In this document: positions 9,077 through 17,705 of the stretch, piece by piece
Layout of the letters: each line of letters opens with the position of its first letter
How positions within the stretch are numbered: position 1 is the first letter of the stretch
Assembly: GCA_947500005.1 (NCBI GenBank)
Contig: CANMQJ010000003.1
Coordinates: 248,001-312,000, forward strand
DNA from: an uncultured Paracoccaceae bacterium
Lineage (GTDB): Bacteria; Pseudomonadota; Alphaproteobacteria; Rhodobacterales; Rhodobacteraceae
DNA: 64,000 nt
Reading direction: 5' to 3'
Notes under the pieces: model-generated
Database searches by the model: none
Seen by the model: only the letters and a program-made list of their open reading frames with translations
What the model was told of the DNA's origin: nothing
Position numbers and translations under genes: made by a program

Positions 9077-9122
9077 GCGCCACGCCCCTGCCTTCCTCTT
9101 GCCCGAAATATCCTCGGGGGGA

Positions 9123-9155
9123 GATCGCTTGCGATCGGGGGGCAGACAGCCCCCC
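9123..9155. repeat. Double hairpin between cysS and cimA
   Basis: Between two same-strand genes there are two adjacent perfect inverted repeats: GATCGC-TT-GCGATC at 9123-9136 and GGGGGGC-AGACA-GCCCCCC at 9137-9155. They follow an AATATCCTCGGGGGG stretch that recurs in similar form at about 22571-22581. No U-tract follows on either strand, so a simple intrinsic terminator is doubtful; it may be a processing or attenuation hairpin or a family-specific intergenic repeat. Confidence 0.6.
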
Positions 9156-9172
9156 TGCCCGGTCACCACGCA

Positions 9173-10540
9173 TCACACCGCCTCCAGCTTGCCCGCGTCG
9201 AAACCCGGGCCGGGAACCAGTTCCACACCCGCCTTGCTCATCCGCACTTCGAGCCCCGCCGCCACATAAGCCGCCTTCAACCGGTCGACCTCGGCAAAAT
9301 CCTTGCTCTCCATCGCCGCCGCCCGCGCCTCTGCCAGCCGCGCCTCATGCGCCGAGAGATCAGCCGCCGTCACGGCCCAATCGCCCAACGCCTCGGTCAG
9401 CAGCCCCAGCATCCGCGCCGAGGCCAGCAGTTCCGCCACCGCCCCTCCCGAGGCCAGACGATGAAGCTCGGCGATGGCCCCCGCCGTGTTCAGGTCGTCG
9501 GCCAGCGCCTCGGTCACCGCGGGGGCCGCGCTGGCGGCGGGTTCGATGCCCGCCGTCAGCGCCCGCCACTTGCGCAGCACGGCCTCCGCCTCCCGCGCTT
9601 TCTCCGCCGTCCAGTCCATCGGCTTGCGGTAATGGGTCGAGAGAAACACGAAGCGGATCACCTCGCCCGGCACGCCCTGCTCCAGCAGGTCATGCACGGT
9701 GAAGAAGTTTCCAAGCGACTTGGACATCTTCTTTCCCTCGACCTGCAGCATCTCGTTATGCAGCCAGACCCGCGCGAACTCCCCCTCGGGATGCGCGCAG
9801 CAGCTTTGCGCGATCTCGTTCTCGTGATGGGGAAACATCAGGTCGTTGCCGCCGCCATGGATGTCGAAGCTCTCGCCAAGCAACTCGTAGCTCATCGCCG
9901 AGCACTCGATATGCCAGCCCGGCCGCCCGCGCCCCCAGGGGCTGTCCCAGCCGGGCAGGTCCTCGCCCGACGGTTTCCACAGCACGAAATCCATCGGGTT
10001 GCGCTTGTAGGGCGCGACCTCCACCCGTGCGCCCGCGATCATGTCGTCCACCGACCGGCCCGACAGCCTGCCATAGCCCTCGCGCCACGAGTCCACGGCG
10101 AAAAGGACATGCCCCTCCGCCTCATAGGCATGGCCCTTCTCGATCAGCGTCTCGATCATCGCGATCATCTGCGGAATGTACTCGGTCGCGCGCGGCATCT
10201 GGTCGGGCTCCAGCGCCCCCAGCGCGGCCATGTCGTCCAGGAACCATTGCGTGGTCTCGGCGGTGATCTCCCCGATGGGCCGCCCGCTCTCCTGCGCCCG
10301 CGCGTTGATCTTGTCATCCACGTCGGTGAAGTTGCGCACATAGGTCACGTGATCCGGCCCATAGACATGCCGCAGCAGCCGGTAGAGCACATCGAACACC
10401 ACCACGGGCCGCGCATTGCCCAGATGAGCCCGGTCATAGACGGTGGGCCCGCAGACATACATCCGCACGTTTTCGGGGTCGATGGGGGCAAAGACCTCTT
10501 TCGTCCGGGTCTTCGTGTTGTGCAGCCTGATCGTCGTCAT
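9173..10540 (-). CDS. cysS: Cysteinyl-tRNA synthetase
   Basis: 455 residues. Class I aminoacyl-tRNA synthetase charging tRNA-Cys in the cytosol. Visible marks: zinc ligand Cys in YVCGPTVYD (about 28-36), the HIGH-type motif HLGNARP, a second zinc-site region WHIECSAMS and [15 protein letters not shown], and the KMSKS loop as [10 protein letters not shown]. Length and order match bacterial CysS. The start ATG has purine-rich sequence upstream. The gene is followed by the hairpin pair at 9123-9155 and then cimA; the 236 bp upstream to the next divergent gene holds no recognisable gene. Confidence 0.95.
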   Translation of the reverse strand: MTTIRLHNTKTRTKEVFAPIDPENVRMYVCGPTVYDRAHLGNARPVVVFDVLYRLLRHVYGPDHVTYVRNFTDVDDKINARAQESGRPIGEITAETTQWFLDDMAALGALEPDQMPRATEYIPQMIAMIETLIEKGHAYEAEGHVLFAVDSWREGYGRLSGRSVDDMIAGARVEVAPYKRNPMDFVLWKPSGEDLPGWDSPWGRGRPGWHIECSAMSYELLGESFDIHGGGNDLMFPHHENEIAQSCCAHPEGEFARVWLHNEMLQVEGKKMSKSLGNFFTVHDLLEQGVPGEVIRFVFLSTHYRKPMDWTAEKAREAEAVLRKWRALTAGIEPAASAAPAVTEALADDLNTAGAIAELHRLASGGAVAELLASARMLGLLTEALGDWAVTAADLSAHEARLAEARAAAMESKDFAEVDRLKAAYVAAGLEVRMSKAGVELVPGPGFDAGKLEAV

Positions 10541-10776
10541 CGGTCTCGTCCTAAAACAGCGGCGCGGCGCGCCTCGAACAGTGGCGCTGCGCGCCTTGGG
10601 CGCGGGCTTAGCAACTTGTCCTTGGGAAGAAAACGACAGAAACCGGCCCGCGGGAAACTCAGCGGGGAATGCAGCAGGTAATGAGGGTGCTCATCCGGAT
10701 CATGACCGTGCAATAGCACGCCCCCGGCGCATCGCCAAGACTTGAGTGCGCCGCCCCCGCGCGGCAGAGTGACCGC

Positions 10777-11136
10777 ATGAGCAGAGAGTCCGTCAACGCG
10801 ATCTGCCGGGCCCTGCCCGGCGCCGAATGGTCCGATCCCTGGGCCAGTTCAGGGGGCGGCGGCCATGACGCGTGGAAGGTGGGCGGCAAGATGTTCGCCT
10901 GCATCGGCAGCCGCAATGACGGCGTCTCGGTCAAGACCCCCGATATCGAGACCGCGACCATGCTGATCGATGCGGGCGTGGGCGATCGCGCCCCCTATTT
11001 CCACCGCAGCTGGATCCGCCTGCCCTTCGACGCCGCGCCCGAGGAACTGCGCCACCGCATCCACAGCTCCTATGATATAGTGCGGGCGGGCCTCACGAAA
11101 AAGGCGCAGGCCGCCCTTGCCCCGCGGGTGGAGTGA
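10777..11136 (+). CDS. MmcQ/YjbR family protein
   Basis: 119 residues of the CyaY-like YjbR fold: ALPGAEWSDPW at the N-terminus, HDAWKVGGKMFACIG in the middle and a C-terminal YDIVRAGLTKKAQ helix. Members are small proteins annotated as DNA-binding on structural grounds; their cellular function is unproven. The gene starts a rightward set that includes a VOC protein and an aminotransferase, with only 26 bp to the next start. Confidence 0.85.
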   Translation: MSRESVNAICRALPGAEWSDPWASSGGGGHDAWKVGGKMFACIGSRNDGVSVKTPDIETATMLIDAGVGDRAPYFHRSWIRLPFDAAPEELRHRIHSSYDIVRAGLTKKAQAALAPRVE

Positions 11137-11162
11137 GGTCGCGTGAAAAGGGACCGCAGGGA

Positions 11163-11579
11163 ATGATTGCCTATGTCACCGTTGGCGCAGATGACATCGC
11201 GCTGGCGAAACGGTTCTATTCCGCGTTCCTGCCCGCCCTCGGCTACACGCTGGCAGAAGGCCCCGAAGGCCTGAGCTTCGCCCTCCCCGCCCAGCCAGGC
11301 CAATCTCCCCGTATGCCCGATTTCTACGTCAAGCCCCCCTTCGACGGGCGTCCGGCCTCGGCCGGGAACGGGTCGATGGTTGCTTTCGAGGCGCGCAGTC
11401 AAGGCCAGGTTCGCGACCTTCACGCCGCAGCACTTGGAGCGGGTGGCCGCGATGCGGGCCAGCCGGGCTTCCGCGACGCCTATGGGCCGCATTTCTACGT
11501 CGGCTACCTGCGCGACCCGCAAGGCAACAAGATCGCGTTGTTCTCCAGCGACCCGAACGAACCCGGACGGGATGGATGA
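11163..11579 (+). CDS. VOC family protein
   Basis: 138 residues from the ATG at 11163, preceded by a CAGGGA ribosome-binding sequence; an upstream in-frame start at 11133 overlaps the previous gene and adds no conserved sequence. The fold marks are YVTVGADDIALAKRFYSAFL at the start, HFYVGYLRDPQGNKIALF at the end, typical of the smaller glyoxalase-like VOC proteins with a C-terminal metal-site motif. Catalytic role unknown. It lies between the MmcQ-like gene and the aminotransferase. Confidence 0.8.
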   Translation: MIAYVTVGADDIALAKRFYSAFLPALGYTLAEGPEGLSFALPAQPGQSPRMPDFYVKPPFDGRPASAGNGSMVAFEARSQGQVRDLHAAALGAGGRDAGQPGFRDAYGPHFYVGYLRDPQGNKIALFSSDPNEPGRDG

Positions 11580-11647
11580 TGCCCCGCGCGATTGACAAAC
11601 CGGCCGCGCTCTGACCCTCTCCGCCGCAAAACCGGACCGGAGGCGCC

Positions 11648-12835
11648 ATGAAACTCTCGCATCGCATCACCCATCTCACCGGCGGCGGCTCGGATGGCTG
11701 GGAGCTGTTCATCAAGTCCCGCCGCATGATCGCCGAAGGTGTCGATGTCACCGAGCTGACCATCGGCGAGCACGACACTCGCACCGATCCGCGCATCCTC
11801 GACGCGATGAACGCCTCGGCGCGCGGCGGCCACACCGGCTATGCGATGGTGCCCGGCACGGATGCGCTGCGCGATGCCGTCGCCGCCCGCGTGGCCGAGC
11901 GCACGGGCGTTCCCACCACCCGCGCCAACGTGCTGATCACGCCCGGCGGACAGGCCGGTCTCTTCGCCAGCCATGCCGCGACCTGCGACGCGGGCGACAC
12001 CGCGCTCTATCTCGATCCCTATTACGCCACCTATCCCGGCACGATCCGGGGCGTCGGCGCCATGGCCAGGGCGGTGCAGACCCGGGCCGAGGACGCGTTT
12101 CAGCCCCGCAAGGACGACCTGGAAAAGGCCGCTCCGGGCGCCAGATCCCTGCTCATCAACACGCCCAACAACCCCACCGGCATCGTATACTCCCGCGCCA
12201 CGCTGGACGGGATCGCCGAGGTCTGCCGCGAAAACGACCTCTGGCTGATCTCCGACGAGGTCTACGACACCCAGGTCTGGGAGGGCACCCATCTCTCGCC
12301 CCGCGCCCTGCCGGACATGGCCGAACGCACGCTGGTCGTGGGGTCCATGTCGAAATCCTTTGCCATGACCGGGTCGCGCTGCGGCTGGATCGTGGGGCCG
12401 GAACAGGCCATCGCGCATCTGATCAACCTCGCCACCCACACGACCTATGGCGTGCCGGGCTTCATCCAGGACGCGGCGCTCTGGGCCCTGCGACAGGGCG
12501 CGGCGTTCGAAGCCGAGATCGCCGCGCCCTTCCGCCGCCGCCGCGAACTGGCCATGCACATCCTCTCGGGCCAGCAGGCCGTCGGCCCCGTCCCCTCGCA
12601 GGGTGCGATGTACCTGATGCTCGACATCCGCGGCACCGGGATGAGCGGCGAGGCATTCGCCAACGCGCTGCTCGACCGCCACCACATCGCGGTGATGCCG
12701 GGCGAAAGCTTTGGCCAGGCCGCGGCGGGCCATGTCCGCGTCGCCATGACCATCGAGGATGCGGCCTTCGCCGAGGCGCTGCGCACGCTCTGCGGCTTCG
12801 CTGCCGAACTTCAGGGCGCTCCGGTGGTGCCATAG
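11648..12835 (+). CDS. Class I/II pyridoxal-phosphate aminotransferase
   Basis: 395 residues. The fold-type I aminotransferase signature is complete: TPGGQAGLF near residue 100, INTPNNPTGIVYS at about 171-183 with the cofactor-binding Asn, ISDEVYD with the pyridine-N Asp, and SMSKSFAMTGSRCGW with the Schiff-base Lys. The C-terminal VRVAMT supplies the carboxylate-binding Arg. It resembles aspartate/aromatic-type transaminases of the AspC-subfamily I-gamma; the true amino donor is unknown. GGAGG sits just before the ATG. It is 225 bp upstream of the MttB-like gene and may be linked to methylamine or betaine metabolism through that neighbour (inference). Confidence 0.88.
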   Translation: MKLSHRITHLTGGGSDGWELFIKSRRMIAEGVDVTELTIGEHDTRTDPRILDAMNASARGGHTGYAMVPGTDALRDAVAARVAERTGVPTTRANVLITPGGQAGLFASHAATCDAGDTALYLDPYYATYPGTIRGVGAMARAVQTRAEDAFQPRKDDLEKAAPGARSLLINTPNNPTGIVYSRATLDGIAEVCRENDLWLISDEVYDTQVWEGTHLSPRALPDMAERTLVVGSMSKSFAMTGSRCGWIVGPEQAIAHLINLATHTTYGVPGFIQDAALWALRQGAAFEAEIAAPFRRRRELAMHILSGQQAVGPVPSQGAMYLMLDIRGTGMSGEAFANALLDRHHIAVMPGESFGQAAAGHVRVAMTIEDAAFAEALRTLCGFAAELQGAPVVP

Positions 12836-12844
12836 CGCCCCGAC

Positions 12845-12986
12845 CGACCGCGAGGTCGCAAATGGAACAGACCGGTCGCACCGGGAATGCCAGCTTTCCT
12901 TCATTCGCATGGAAGGAGAGCCCGCGTGCAGGGAGAGCTCAGCAAGATCGTCCTGATCTGCCGCACCATCGGCGCGGAACGCGGGC
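12845..12986 (+). ncRNA. Structured 5' leader candidate upstream of the MttB-like gene
   Basis: The 225 bp between the aminotransferase and the MttB-like gene fold readily: CGACC-GCGA-GGTCG at 12845-12858 (a GNRA tetraloop hairpin); CCGGT-CGC-ACCGG at 12872-12884; a 10-bp stem with one G-U pair, 12893-12902 with 12912-12921; an 8-bp perfect long-range pairing 12920-12927 with 12979-12986; and AGATC/GATCT (12945-12959) nested inside it. I match it to no known riboswitch consensus. It could be an unassigned cis-regulatory RNA, or partly a terminator for the upstream gene. Confidence 0.4.
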
Positions 12987-13060
12987 TGGCGCCGCGCGGA
13001 AGACCACCGGCGGCGTGACACCCGCCACCCCTTCCCCGCACCAGACCCGGATTCCACGAA

Positions 13061-14605
13061 ATGAACCAGATCACCCGTTCCACCCCGCGCAGCGGCGGCC
13101 GCGCCGCACGCCGCGCCGCCCGCTCGACCGCCCTGCCCGATCACCTCAAACCTGTCCGTCCGGGGCTTGAGGGCGGCACCTACAAACCTCTCACCGACGA
13201 GGGCATGGCCCGGATCCACACCGCCGCCCTTGACGTGCTCGAACGCGTGGGCCTCGCCGATGCGCCGCCCAGCGGTGTCGCGCATCTGACCGGGGCGGGT
13301 TGCACCCTGGGCGATGACGGCCGCATCCGCTTCCCCCGCGTGCTGGTCGAGGACATGATCGCGCGCGCCAACCGCTCGGTCACGCTCCACAGCCGCGACG
13401 GACAGCACGATCTCGACCTCTGGGGCGCGCGGGTTCACTACGGCACCGCAGGCGCCGCCGTGCACATGGTCGATGCGCTAGGGCGCGAATACCGCGATTC
13501 CACCGTGCAGGACCTGCACGACGCCGCCCGCATCTGCGACGTGCTGGACAACCTGCATTTCGTGCAGCGCCCGATGGTGGCCCGCGACATCCCAGACAAC
13601 CGCGAGATGGACCTCAACTCCATCTACGCCTGCTGTTCGGGCACCACGAAACATGTGGGCGTCTCCTTCACCGATCCCGCCTTCGTGGCGGACGCGCTCG
13701 AGATGCTGCACATGATCGCGGGCGGCGAGGGCAAGTGGCGCGCGCGGCCCTTCGTGTCGAACTCGAACTGCTTCGTGGTGCCGCCGATGAAATTCGCCAC
13801 CGAAAGCTGCCAGGTGATGGAACGCTGCATCGAGGGCGGCATGCCCGTCCTGCTGCTCTCGGCCGGCATGGCCGGGGCCACCGCGCCCTCCACCGTCGCA
13901 GGCGCCATCGTGCAGGCAGTGGCCGAATGTCTCGCCGGTCTGGTCTATGTCAACGCCGTGAAACCGGGCGCGCCCGCGATCTTCGGCACCTGGCCCTTCG
14001 GCCTCGACCTGCGCACCGGCGCGATGACCGGCGGATCGGGCGAACAGGCGCTGCTGACGGCGGGCTGCGCCCAGATGCACAAGTTCTACGATCTGCCCGG
14101 CGGCGCGGCGGCGGGCATCGCCGATGCCAAGCTGCCCGACATGCAGGCCGGGTGGGAGCAGATGTGCTCGAACGTCATGGCGGGGCTTGCCGGGCTCAAC
14201 ATGGTCTACGAGGCCGCGGGGATGCATGCCTCGCTGCTGGGCTTCTGCCACGAATCGCTGATCCTCGGCGACGACATCATCGGCCAGGCCCTGCGCTGCG
14301 TGCGCGGGATCGAGGTCAGCGACGACACGCTCGCCGTCGACCAGATCGCCGAGGTCTGCCTGGGCGGCACCGGCCATTACCTGGGCACCGAGGCAACGCT
14401 GTCGCGGATGCAGATGGACCATGTCTATCCCGCGATGGGCGACCGCACCTCGCCCAAGGAATGGGCCGAGAAGGGCAAGCCCGACCTCATCGCCCGCGCC
14501 ACCGCCCGCAAGGAGGAAATCCTCTCCCACCGGGCCGCCGCCCGCTTCGACCCAGCGACCGACGCGGCCATCCGTGCGCGGTTCCGGATCCACCTTCCGG
14601 CGTGA
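13061..14605 (+). CDS. Trimethylamine methyltransferase (MttB) family protein, non-pyrrolysine
   Basis: 514 residues of the MttB superfamily TIM barrel: the N-terminal LTDEGMARIHTAALDVLERVG, mid-protein KFATESCQVMERCIEGGMP and GGSGEQALLTAGCAQM, and C-terminal GTGHYLGTEATLSRMQ are family hallmarks. There is no in-frame TAG, so it lacks pyrrolysine. Non-Pyl members include glycine betaine and other quaternary-amine methyltransferases that move a methyl group to a corrinoid protein; no corrinoid protein or acceptor gene is next door. Roseobacters carry several such paralogues linked to methylated-amine use. Substrate unassigned. The upstream leader is structured (12845-12986). Confidence 0.85.
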   Translation: MNQITRSTPRSGGRAARRAARSTALPDHLKPVRPGLEGGTYKPLTDEGMARIHTAALDVLERVGLADAPPSGVAHLTGAGCTLGDDGRIRFPRVLVEDMIARANRSVTLHSRDGQHDLDLWGARVHYGTAGAAVHMVDALGREYRDSTVQDLHDAARICDVLDNLHFVQRPMVARDIPDNREMDLNSIYACCSGTTKHVGVSFTDPAFVADALEMLHMIAGGEGKWRARPFVSNSNCFVVPPMKFATESCQVMERCIEGGMPVLLLSAGMAGATAPSTVAGAIVQAVAECLAGLVYVNAVKPGAPAIFGTWPFGLDLRTGAMTGGSGEQALLTAGCAQMHKFYDLPGGAAAGIADAKLPDMQAGWEQMCSNVMAGLAGLNMVYEAAGMHASLLGFCHESLILGDDIIGQALRCVRGIEVSDDTLAVDQIAEVCLGGTGHYLGTEATLSRMQMDHVYPAMGDRTSPKEWAEKGKPDLIARATARKEEILSHRAAARFDPATDAAIRARFRIHLPA

Positions 14606-14810
14606 CGGCAATACCGGGTGAATAAAGAATTCCGCCCCGACTCAGCGGGCGGGATTCCGATGACCAACTTCCCTTTATTGCAATCGATAGATGCAAAAGT
14701 GGCATCCGTGCATCGAATTGCATAATCCCGCAGGAATCGACCGTTTTCACTGTTCCTTGATATTTTTCAGATTATTGAGATCGGCACTGCAAGTAAATAT
14801 CGGAATAGAA

Positions 14811-15224
14811 ATGAAAAAGACTACCCTGCCGTTTCTCCTGGCTGGCCTCGCCATGCTGTCCGCCTGTGCTCAGGCCCCCAATCAGGTTGCGGCCAGCTAT
14901 GTCAGCCCCAGCACCTATGACGGCCGAAGCTGCGCCCAATTGATGGAGGAACGAAACGAAATCGTCCATCGTGTCAACGGCTTGACGGAAGATCAACGAG
15001 AAGCGGCGACGACCGATGCCGTTCTGACAGGCGTGGCGCTCGTGGTGTTCTGGCCCGCTGCAATCGGGTTGGCGGCGACAAAGGACAACGCCACGGCATT
15101 GTCCGCCGCAAAAGGCAATTACGACGCCGTCACTTCGAAAATGAGGCAGAAAGGTTGCGCTCTCCCGCCCGAGCCTGTCTCGATGCAACCGGTGCCCGAG
15201 AAAACGAAACGATCCTGGGAATAA
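14811..15224 (+). CDS. Small putative lipoprotein
   Basis: 137 residues starting at the ATG at 14811. The N-terminus is a lipoprotein signal: MKK, a hydrophobic run and the lipobox LSAC with Cys at residue 19, so it is predicted to be acylated and anchored in a membrane facing the periplasm. A second hydrophobic stretch (VLTGVALVVFWPAAIGLAA) lies mid-protein, followed by a helical ALSAAKGNYDAV segment, as in uncharacterised lipoproteins often found in marine alphaproteobacteria. The 200 bp upstream is unusually AT-rich for the window, which may mark a strong promoter or acquired DNA. Function unknown. Confidence 0.75.
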   Translation: MKKTTLPFLLAGLAMLSACAQAPNQVAASYVSPSTYDGRSCAQLMEERNEIVHRVNGLTEDQREAATTDAVLTGVALVVFWPAAIGLAATKDNATALSAAKGNYDAVTSKMRQKGCALPPEPVSMQPVPEKTKRSWE

Positions 15225-15263
15225 CCGGGCCCGGCCAATTCGATCGACCGGGCCACCGGTCGA

Positions 15264-16883
15264 TCATCCCGCCAGCAAATCGCGGAACTGCTCCTTCAAT
15301 TCCCGCTTCAGCACCTTGCCCGTCGCGCCCAGCGGCAGGCTGTCCACGAACACGACCTTGTCGGGGATCTGCCACTTGGCCACCTTGTCGTCGAACCAGT
15401 GCAGCACCTTCTCCTCGGACAGGTCGACGCCCTCGGCCTTCACCGCCACGATCACCGGACGCTCGTCCCATTTCGGATGCGGCAGCCCGATGGCGGCGGC
15501 ACTGGCGATCTCGGGATGGCCCATGGCGATATTCTCCAGCTCGACCGAGCTGATCCACTCGCCCCCCGACTTGATGATGTCCTTGGAGCGGTCCTTGATC
15601 GTCATGTAGCCGTCCGGATCCAGCGTCGCCACGTCACCCGTGGCGAACCAGCCATCCTCGAGCAGCCCTTCGCCTTCCTTCTTGAAGTAATCCGTCAGCA
15701 CCCAGTGCCCGCGCACCATCAGGTCGCCCTGCGTCACGCCGTCCTGCGGCAGCGTCCTGCCCTCGTCATCCACGATCTTCAGCTCAACCCCGTAAGGCGG
15801 CCGGCCCTGGTTCTCGCGCAGCTTGCGCTGCTCCTCGGCCGGCAGGTCGCGATGCTTGGCCAGCGGATGGTTCGAGGTGCCCAGCGGGCTCATCTCGGAC
15901 ATGCCCCAGGCATGAACCGTCTCCACCCCGTACTTGTCGCGGAACGTGTCGATCATCGAGGGCGGACAGGCCGAGCCGCCGATCACCGTGCGCTCCAGGC
16001 TTTCCAGCTTGCTGCCCGACTTGGCCGCATGGCCCAGCAGGCCCTGCCAGATCGTCGGCACGCCCATCGCCATCGTGACACCGTATTCGTCGATCAGCCC
16101 CACCAGCGCCTCGCCGCTCAGATCCGGCCCCGGCATCACCAGGCGGCTGCCGGACATCGCACAGGCATAGGGCGCGCCCCAGGCGTTGACGTGGAACATC
16201 GGCACAACCGGCATCACCACGTCCCGGGCCGAATAACCGATCACATCCTTCGTGTTCGAGGCGAAACTGTGCAGAAGGGTCGAGCGATGGGAATAGAGCA
16301 CGCCCTTGGGGTGCCCCGTCGTGCCGGAAGTATAGCACAGCGAGGAGGCCGTGTTCTCGTCCAGCTCCGGCCAGGCGAAATCGGGATCGCCGGTTTCGAT
16401 CCATTCGTCATAGAACTCCACCCCCGGCAGCTTCTCCGCAAGCGCCTCGTCGCGCGGCCCCATCACCACGACATGCCTGACCGGCTCCAGCTTGTCGCGC
16501 ACCGCCGCCACCAGGGGAACGAAGGTCGCGTCGATGAACAGGATCCGGTCCTCGGCATGGTTGATGATATAGACCAGCTGCTCGGGATGCAGGCGCGGGT
16601 TGATCGTGTGACAGACAAAGCCCGCGCCCGAACTGCCGAAATAGATCTCCAGATGCCGCCGGTTGTTCCAGGCGATCGTCGCGATCCGCGCCTGCGGCTC
16701 CAGCCCCTTGCCCGCCAGCACCGCGCCCAGCCGCCGGGCGTTCCGCGCCACCTCGCCCCAGCTCGTCTGCACCACGCCCCCCGCGGTCTCGACCGACCAG
16801 ATCTCGGTTCCCCCGTGATAGCGCTCGGCGTGGTCGATAAGCGATGAGATAAGCAAGGGCTTGGTCATCATCAGTCCCAGCAT
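15264..16883 (-). CDS. Acyl-CoA synthetase, DmdB-like (AMP-forming)
   Basis: 539 residues from the ATG at 16883, with GGAGG eight bases upstream. ANL-superfamily motifs are complete: P-loop [25 protein letters not shown], the A5-type [10 protein letters not shown], hinge [13 protein letters not shown] and catalytic Lys in [12 protein letters not shown]. It forms acyl-adenylates and then CoA thioesters. Length and N-terminus ([19 protein letters not shown]) resemble roseobacter DmdB, the 3-methylmercaptopropionate-CoA ligase of DMSP demethylation, but close relatives act on short- and medium-chain fatty acids, so substrate is open. No other dmd gene is nearby. A thioesterase gene is divergent. 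Confidence 0.85.
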   Translation of the reverse strand: MLGLMMTKPLLISSLIDHAERYHGGTEIWSVETAGGVVQTSWGEVARNARRLGAVLAGKGLEPQARIATIAWNNRRHLEIYFGSSGAGFVCHTINPRLHPEQLVYIINHAEDRILFIDATFVPLVAAVRDKLEPVRHVVVMGPRDEALAEKLPGVEFYDEWIETGDPDFAWPELDENTASSLCYTSGTTGHPKGVLYSHRSTLLHSFASNTKDVIGYSARDVVMPVVPMFHVNAWGAPYACAMSGSRLVMPGPDLSGEALVGLIDEYGVTMAMGVPTIWQGLLGHAAKSGSKLESLERTVIGGSACPPSMIDTFRDKYGVETVHAWGMSEMSPLGTSNHPLAKHRDLPAEEQRKLRENQGRPPYGVELKIVDDEGRTLPQDGVTQGDLMVRGHWVLTDYFKKEGEGLLEDGWFATGDVATLDPDGYMTIKDRSKDIIKSGGEWISSVELENIAMGHPEIASAAAIGLPHPKWDERPVIVAVKAEGVDLSEEKVLHWFDDKVAKWQIPDKVVFVDSLPLGATGKVLKRELKEQFRDLLAG

Positions 16884-16997
16884 GGCGGTCTCCTCCCGAA
16901 TGCCTGCATATGTTCTGCGTCGCGCAGCCTGCCAAGCCCGCTCGGGAAAGACAACTGCGCGCTTGCCCTTTGCCGCAACGACAGTTAGCGCAGCGCC

Positions 16998-17465
16998 ATG
17001 CGCTATCTCACCCCCCTGACCACCGCCGAGCAGATCGAGGCCGGCCTGACCGCGGCCCAGCCCGTGGCCATCGCCGACCGCGTCCGGTATTCCGAGCTCG
17101 ACCCGCTCGACCACGTGAACAACAAGGCCTATCTGGGCTGGTTCGAATCGCTGCGCGTGGCCTATTTCGACGCCTTCATCGCGCCGCATTTCTCCACCGG
17201 CCCCGGACCCCGCCCGGTGATCCGCTCGGCCGAGATCCAGTACATCCGCGAAATGGTCGCGGGCGAGGATTACATCGCCACCGCCCGCACAGCCTCCTTC
17301 CGTCAAAGCTCCTTCGTAATGGAACAGCAGCTCTGGTCGGGCGATCTGCGCGCCAGCTTGCGCGCGGTGATGGTGGTGCTGGCCGATGACGGCTCGGGCA
17401 AGCTCGCCCTTCCCGACGCCCTGCGCCGGGAGCTGATCGGCCGCGACGGCGCCAGCCCCGGCTGA
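16998..17465 (+). CDS. Acyl-CoA thioesterase, hot-dog fold (4HBT type)
   Basis: 155 residues of the 4-hydroxybenzoyl-CoA thioesterase family: YSELDPLDHVNNKAYLGWFE at about 30-49 contains the conserved D-x-x-x-H-V-N-N catalytic loop, followed by the long central helix and beta strands (SAEIQYIREM). It hydrolyses a CoA thioester in the cytosol. Divergent from the acyl-CoA ligase with about 115 bp between starts, so the pair may work on related acyl groups. Substrate unknown. Confidence 0.85.
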   Translation: MRYLTPLTTAEQIEAGLTAAQPVAIADRVRYSELDPLDHVNNKAYLGWFESLRVAYFDAFIAPHFSTGPGPRPVIRSAEIQYIREMVAGEDYIATARTASFRQSSFVMEQQLWSGDLRASLRAVMVVLADDGSGKLALPDALRRELIGRDGASPG

Positions 17466-17510
17466 GACGTACCGCCCCGAGCGCCGCGCCCGGCCGCGCG
17501 CGCAGGACCG

Positions 17511-17665
17511 CCTCCGGCGGGAGTATTTTCAGAAGAGATGAAGCACAGGCGCCCGCGCCCGCCGGGCCGTTCCCACAGAGGCCATGGACGGCACCGGCCC
17601 CAAGGGTGCCGCCGCCCGGTCAAGGGCACCGGTCCCCTGCTTCATCTCTTTCACAAATACTCCAA
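17511..17665. repeat. Inverted pair of a Rhodobacteraceae-type intergenic repeat
   Basis: In the 240-bp convergent gap between the thioesterase and pgi, the motif GGGAGTATTT...AAGAGATGAAGCA occurs at 17511-17549 and again in inverse orientation at 17636-17665 (TGCTTCATCTCTT...AAATACTCC). Sequences of this type (GGCGGGAGTATTT then GATGAAG) are, from memory, frequent at gene ends in this family. The pair could form a long hairpin and act as a two-way terminator; that is inference. Confidence 0.7.
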
Positions 17666-17705
17666 CGCCCCATCGGGGCCGGGCGCCGCGGCGGGGGCGG
17701 CGCGC

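Noticed and set aside
7478..10681. Very long plus-strand open frame (1,067 codons) antisense to cimA and cysS
   Set aside because: A high-GC shadow: composition is His/Arg/Gln-rich and it mirrors two well-supported genes.
13061..14605. Pyrrolysine-containing trimethylamine methyltransferase
   Set aside because: No in-frame TAG and full-length family match without one, so it is the non-Pyl type.
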